DNA of 8,845 nt from Puia dinghuensis (lineage in GTDB: Bacteria > Bacteroidota > Bacteroidia > Chitinophagales > Chitinophagaceae): NCBI GenBank assembly GCA_026224995.1, contig JAMFRX010000254.1, positions 1 to 8,845 on the forward strand. The letters are read 5' to 3'. How positions within the stretch are numbered: position 1 is the first letter of the stretch; the number at the start of each line of letters is the position of its first letter. Below, piece after piece: positions 6,238-8,845 of this stretch. A program made the translations under genes and the position numbers. The notes beneath the pieces were generated by a model. That model was not told the DNA's origin, did not search any database, and worked only from the letters and a program-made list of their open reading frames with translations.

Positions 6238-8670
6238 ATGATCCTCAATTACTTGAAAGTTGGGCTTCGGAATCTCCTAAAGTATAAGTCATTCTCCTTT
6301 ATCAACGTCTTCGGCCTGGCCGCCGCCATGTCCGTTTGTATGCTCATCATCCTGATGCTGTCGGATCAAAAAAACTACGACCAGTTCAATACGAACCGAA
6401 ACAGCACCTATCGCATCCTCTGCGATCGACCGGACTACCGAAATCCCTACGCCACCAGCCCCTTTCCACTCGCCGGCGCACTACAGGACAAGGACCCCGT
6501 CGTCAAAGAAGCCACGCACCTGGTCATGGGCGTCGGCGGCGATGCCGCATACGATCATCAATCCACGGAGCTCCGCGGCTATTTTGCCGACCCCTCCTTT
6601 TTCGACATCTTCAGCTTCGAACTGGGCAAGGGCAACAAGGAAACCGCCCTGCAGGCACCCAACTCCATGGTCCTAAGCGACGAGACAGCCCGCATCCTGT
6701 TCAAAGACGAAGACCCGATCGGCAAGACCATAAACTTCACAGACAGGAGTCTATCCAACTATAGAGGCCAGGGCGAATCTGCGACCCCTAAAAACTGGGG
6801 AACCTACACCATCACCGGCATCATCGCCGACAAACATTACAAGTCCCACCTGAACTTCGACGTCCTCGTATCCGTCTCTTCGATGCAGAAACTGATCGCC
6901 GACACCCTTATTGCTGACTCAAAAACGGATTGGCAGGATTTGTACCACTGCTTTACCTACGCACTGGTCCAACCCGGGAAGAGCGAACAAGATCTCAACA
7001 CCTCGCTTAACGCACTGACTTCCGTCAAATACAAAGACCTCAAGGATTTTAAAGGCTTTAAGATGATGGGCCAGAAGCTCACCAACATCTCGCCAGGCAT
7101 CTTACTCGGCAATGAGCCCAACATCACCCTGCCACGCGTGGTATATTATTTCTTATCGATCCTTGCGCTCGTGATCATGCTCTCCGCCTGCCTGAACTAT
7201 ACCAACCTGTCCGTCGCCAGAGCCCTCACCCGGGCAAGAGAGATCGGCGTTCGCAAGGTCAATGGCGCCAGTAGAAAGAATATCGCCTTCCAGTTCCTAA
7301 GCGAATCGATCCTCACCGCGCTAACCGCGCTGCTCATGGCCATCGTCATTCTAGTGGTCATCCGGGCCGCCTTCCTGGGGCTCTGGGTCAATCAATACCT
7401 GCACTTTACGCTAAACAGCAGCATCACGGTCTATCTCAGCTTTACCATTTTTGCCTTGCTCATCGGTCTCGTGTCCGGCATCTACCCTGCCCTCTACCTA
7501 TCCGGATTTCAGCCCGTAAAAGCCCTCAAACATTTTGCGAGCATGCGCCCGGGTAAGCTGAAAATGCAGAAAGTGCTGGGCGTTACCCAATTCGCTATCT
7601 CCCTGGTCTTCATCATCAGCTCGCTGTTGATCTATAACCAGTTCAGCCATTTCCTTAAATTCAAGTATGAGTTCACTTCAAAGAATATCGTAAACATAGA
7701 CCTTCAGGGCAATGACTATAGAATGGTTTTGCAGAAGCTCGCCAATACACCCGGCGTCACCAACATCTCGGCCTGCGATTATATCCCCATCACCGGCCGG
7801 TCGGAAGGAATGAATGTAAAGCGGGCAGGACAAAAGGAAGACTACAAGAATGTCCAGATCCTACGGACAGACGGAAATTTTGTAGATAACCTGCAACTGA
7901 AGCTGATCGCCGGAAGAGGCCTGCCATCTAACGCCAGCCAGTCCATCCTCGTAAACGAAGCCACAACCAAAGCCCTCGGCTACACACACCCATCCGATAT
8001 CATCGGCCAGGCACTAACCTCCCAGGGCAATGATACCACCACTATGGTCGTCGTCGGAGTACTCCAAAACTTTCACATGAACCTGGACCACGACCAGATC
8101 CAGCCCCTCATCCTTCAGAACCAGCCCAGCCTGTTCCGCTTCGTCAACGTCAGGATCGCCTCCCCGGATAACAGGACCACCCTGGCCAGTTTGGCCAAAA
8201 CCTGGAAGACCATCGACCCGATCCATTCCCTTAAGTACCAGTTCTTCGACGACCAGTTAGCCGCAACCTCCCAGGGCTTCTTCGATATAGTCTCCATCCT
8301 CGGCTTCATGGCTTTCATCGCCGTTACCATCGCCTGCCTGGGCATGCTGGGAATGGCCACCTATACCACCGAACGGAGAATAAAAGAAGTAGGCATCCGC
8401 AAGATCCTCGGCGCAAAGGATTCCGGGATCGTCCTCCTCCTCTCCAAAGCCTTTCTAAAGATCCTGATCCTGTCCGTGCTCATCGCTGCCCCGCTCAGCT
8501 ATATACTCAACAATCTATGGCTCCGGAAATTTCCCAACCGCGTGGACTTCGGCCTGGCTACAATCCTGGAAGGAACCCTCCTCCTGGTCGCATTAGGCCT
8601 GATCACCATCGGATCGCAGACCTTCCGCGCCGCAAGACGCAACCCCGCCAATGCCATAAGAATGGAATAA
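6238..8670 (+). CDS. ABC transporter permease, duplicated FtsX/MacB type
   Basis: Inner-membrane protein of 810 residues in the long FtsX-type permease family (MacB-like periplasmic domain plus FtsX core, twice). After the start MILNYLKVGLRNLLKYK, the first membrane helix is about residues 20-41. A large periplasmic domain runs to about 300, with the MacB-type elements YFADPSFFDIFSF and DEDPIGKTI. The first FtsX core follows: helices near 301-322, 350-378 and 396-424 with cytoplasmic REIGVRKVNGA between the first two. A further helix at about 446-468 leads to a second periplasmic domain. The second core has helices near 682-708, 738-760 and 775-797 with KEVGIRKILGA at about 716, ending in the typical ANAIRME. 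Such permeases work with a separate ATPase in export or mechanotransmission; no ATPase or adaptor gene is in view, so it must use one encoded elsewhere. Substrate unknown. No Shine-Dalgarno precedes ATG 6238. Confidence 0.93.
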   Translation: MILNYLKVGLRNLLKYKSFSFINVFGLAAAMSVCMLIILMLSDQKNYDQFNTNRNSTYRILCDRPDYRNPYATSPFPLAGALQDKDPVVKEATHLVMGVGGDAAYDHQSTELRGYFADPSFFDIFSFELGKGNKETALQAPNSMVLSDETARILFKDEDPIGKTINFTDRSLSNYRGQGESATPKNWGTYTITGIIADKHYKSHLNFDVLVSVSSMQKLIADTLIADSKTDWQDLYHCFTYALVQPGKSEQDLNTSLNALTSVKYKDLKDFKGFKMMGQKLTNISPGILLGNEPNITLPRVVYYFLSILALVIMLSACLNYTNLSVARALTRAREIGVRKVNGASRKNIAFQFLSESILTALTALLMAIVILVVIRAAFLGLWVNQYLHFTLNSSITVYLSFTIFALLIGLVSGIYPALYLSGFQPVKALKHFASMRPGKLKMQKVLGVTQFAISLVFIISSLLIYNQFSHFLKFKYEFTSKNIVNIDLQGNDYRMVLQKLANTPGVTNISACDYIPITGRSEGMNVKRAGQKEDYKNVQILRTDGNFVDNLQLKLIAGRGLPSNASQSILVNEATTKALGYTHPSDIIGQALTSQGNDTTTMVVVGVLQNFHMNLDHDQIQPLILQNQPSLFRFVNVRIASPDNRTTLASLAKTWKTIDPIHSLKYQFFDDQLAATSQGFFDIVSILGFMAFIAVTIACLGMLGMATYTTERRIKEVGIRKILGAKDSGIVLLLSKAFLKILILSVLIAAPLSYILNNLWLRKFPNRVDFGLATILEGTLLLVALGLITIGSQTFRAARRNPANAIRME

Positions 8671-8738
8671 AAAAACTCTTGAATTATTTGCTTATTAATA
8701 AATTATTATCGATATTCGATAAATAATTATTGAAAGCA
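8671..8738. promoter_or_regulatory. AT-rich intergenic region, likely promoter of the DUF2975-like gene
   Basis: This 68-bp gap is strongly AT-rich in an otherwise GC-rich window, which suits a promoter. TTTG at 8687-8690 could be a Bacteroidota -33 element, but no good TAnnTTTG partner was found at the right distance. It also contains the palindrome TTATTAATAA (8692-8701) and the larger inverted repeat listed separately. No GC-rich hairpin with a T-run is present, so no intrinsic terminator for the permease gene is visible here. Confidence 0.45.
8701..8728. promoter_or_regulatory. Inverted repeat, candidate operator
   Basis: TTATCGA (8706-8712) and TCGATAA (8716-8722) form a perfect 7-bp inverted repeat around TAT. 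Allowing one extra A at 8723, the arms extend to 12 bp (AATTATTATCGA and TCGATAA-TAATT). The repeat lies 10-38 bases before the start codon of the next gene, where a dimeric repressor would block transcription. It is more likely a DNA operator than a terminator, because the stem is AT-rich with no T-run. Confidence 0.5.
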
Positions 8739-8845
8739 ATGGAACACAAAATCAAAACCGAGCGCTTGCTCGGCCTGATGCTCATTCTCGCCTGGCTGGC
8801 CTTTATTGGGTTCGCCATAGAAGCCGGAGCCATTCTTATCTCTTA
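8739..8845 (+). CDS. DUF2975-like membrane protein, 3' partial
   Basis: Only the first 35 codons are in the window. They read MEHKIKTERLLG, then a hydrophobic helix containing LAWLAFIGFAIEAG and continuing AILIS. The pattern of a short charged N-terminus, a first helix and an FIGxxIEAG-like turn resembles the start of DUF2975 proteins, which are small four-helix membrane proteins. In many Bacteroidota and Firmicutes these are followed by a short Cro/CI-type regulator (YozG-like), which would lie just beyond the right edge here. ATG 8739 is the only sensible start after the AT-rich gap. The coding call is good; the family call rests on one helix from memory and is tentative. Unknown function. 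Confidence 0.6.
   Translation, partial: MEHKIKTERLLGLMLILAWLAFIGFAIEAGAILIS

Noticed and set aside
6233..6241. ATGCTATGA, a two-codon open frame overlapping the permease start
   Set aside because: Too short to support as a regulatory upstream frame; probably chance in a weakly defined leader.

Overview
The window looks like a piece of chromosome from a GC-rich member of the Bacteroidota, most likely the Chitinophagaceae (inference from protein types, not a database match). The signs are a TonB-dependent receptor with a Bacteroidota-style N-terminal extension, a lipoprotein with an LASC lipobox, start codons without Shine-Dalgarno sequences, and an FtsX-type permease of the long Bacteroidota form. 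Coding DNA is rich in C-ending codons; the gaps near 5360-5640 and 8671-8738 are clearly AT-richer. No rRNA, tRNA, CRISPR array, insertion sequence or other mobile element was seen.

Left half (1-5311, + strand): a three-gene group. A TonB-dependent outer-membrane receptor (5' end cut by the window edge) is followed after 22 bp by a parallel beta-helix lipoprotein, and 49 bp further by an exported histidine phosphatase of the MINPP (multiple inositol polyphosphate phosphatase) type. The phosphatase carries RHGARHAT at the active site, an upstream GTKT element, and HAE in place of the usual HD proton-donor motif. The simplest reading is an uptake and dephosphorylation locus for inositol phosphates such as phytate or for another organic phosphate: the phosphatase releases phosphate, the lipoprotein may bind the ligand, and the receptor imports it. 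This is inference. A near-perfect intrinsic terminator hairpin lies in the short gap just before the phosphatase start, so phosphatase expression may be attenuated or separately controlled.

Middle (5312-6170): a 41-bp convergent gap made of two hairpins, a small very hydrophilic minus-strand protein, a short divergent promoter region, and a 177-residue exported protein with a proline-rich segment and a beta-rich remainder.

Right end (6238-8845): an 810-residue permease with two FtsX cores and no ATPase or periplasmic adaptor gene in view, then an AT-rich gap with a strong inverted repeat, then the first 35 codons of a membrane protein resembling DUF2975.
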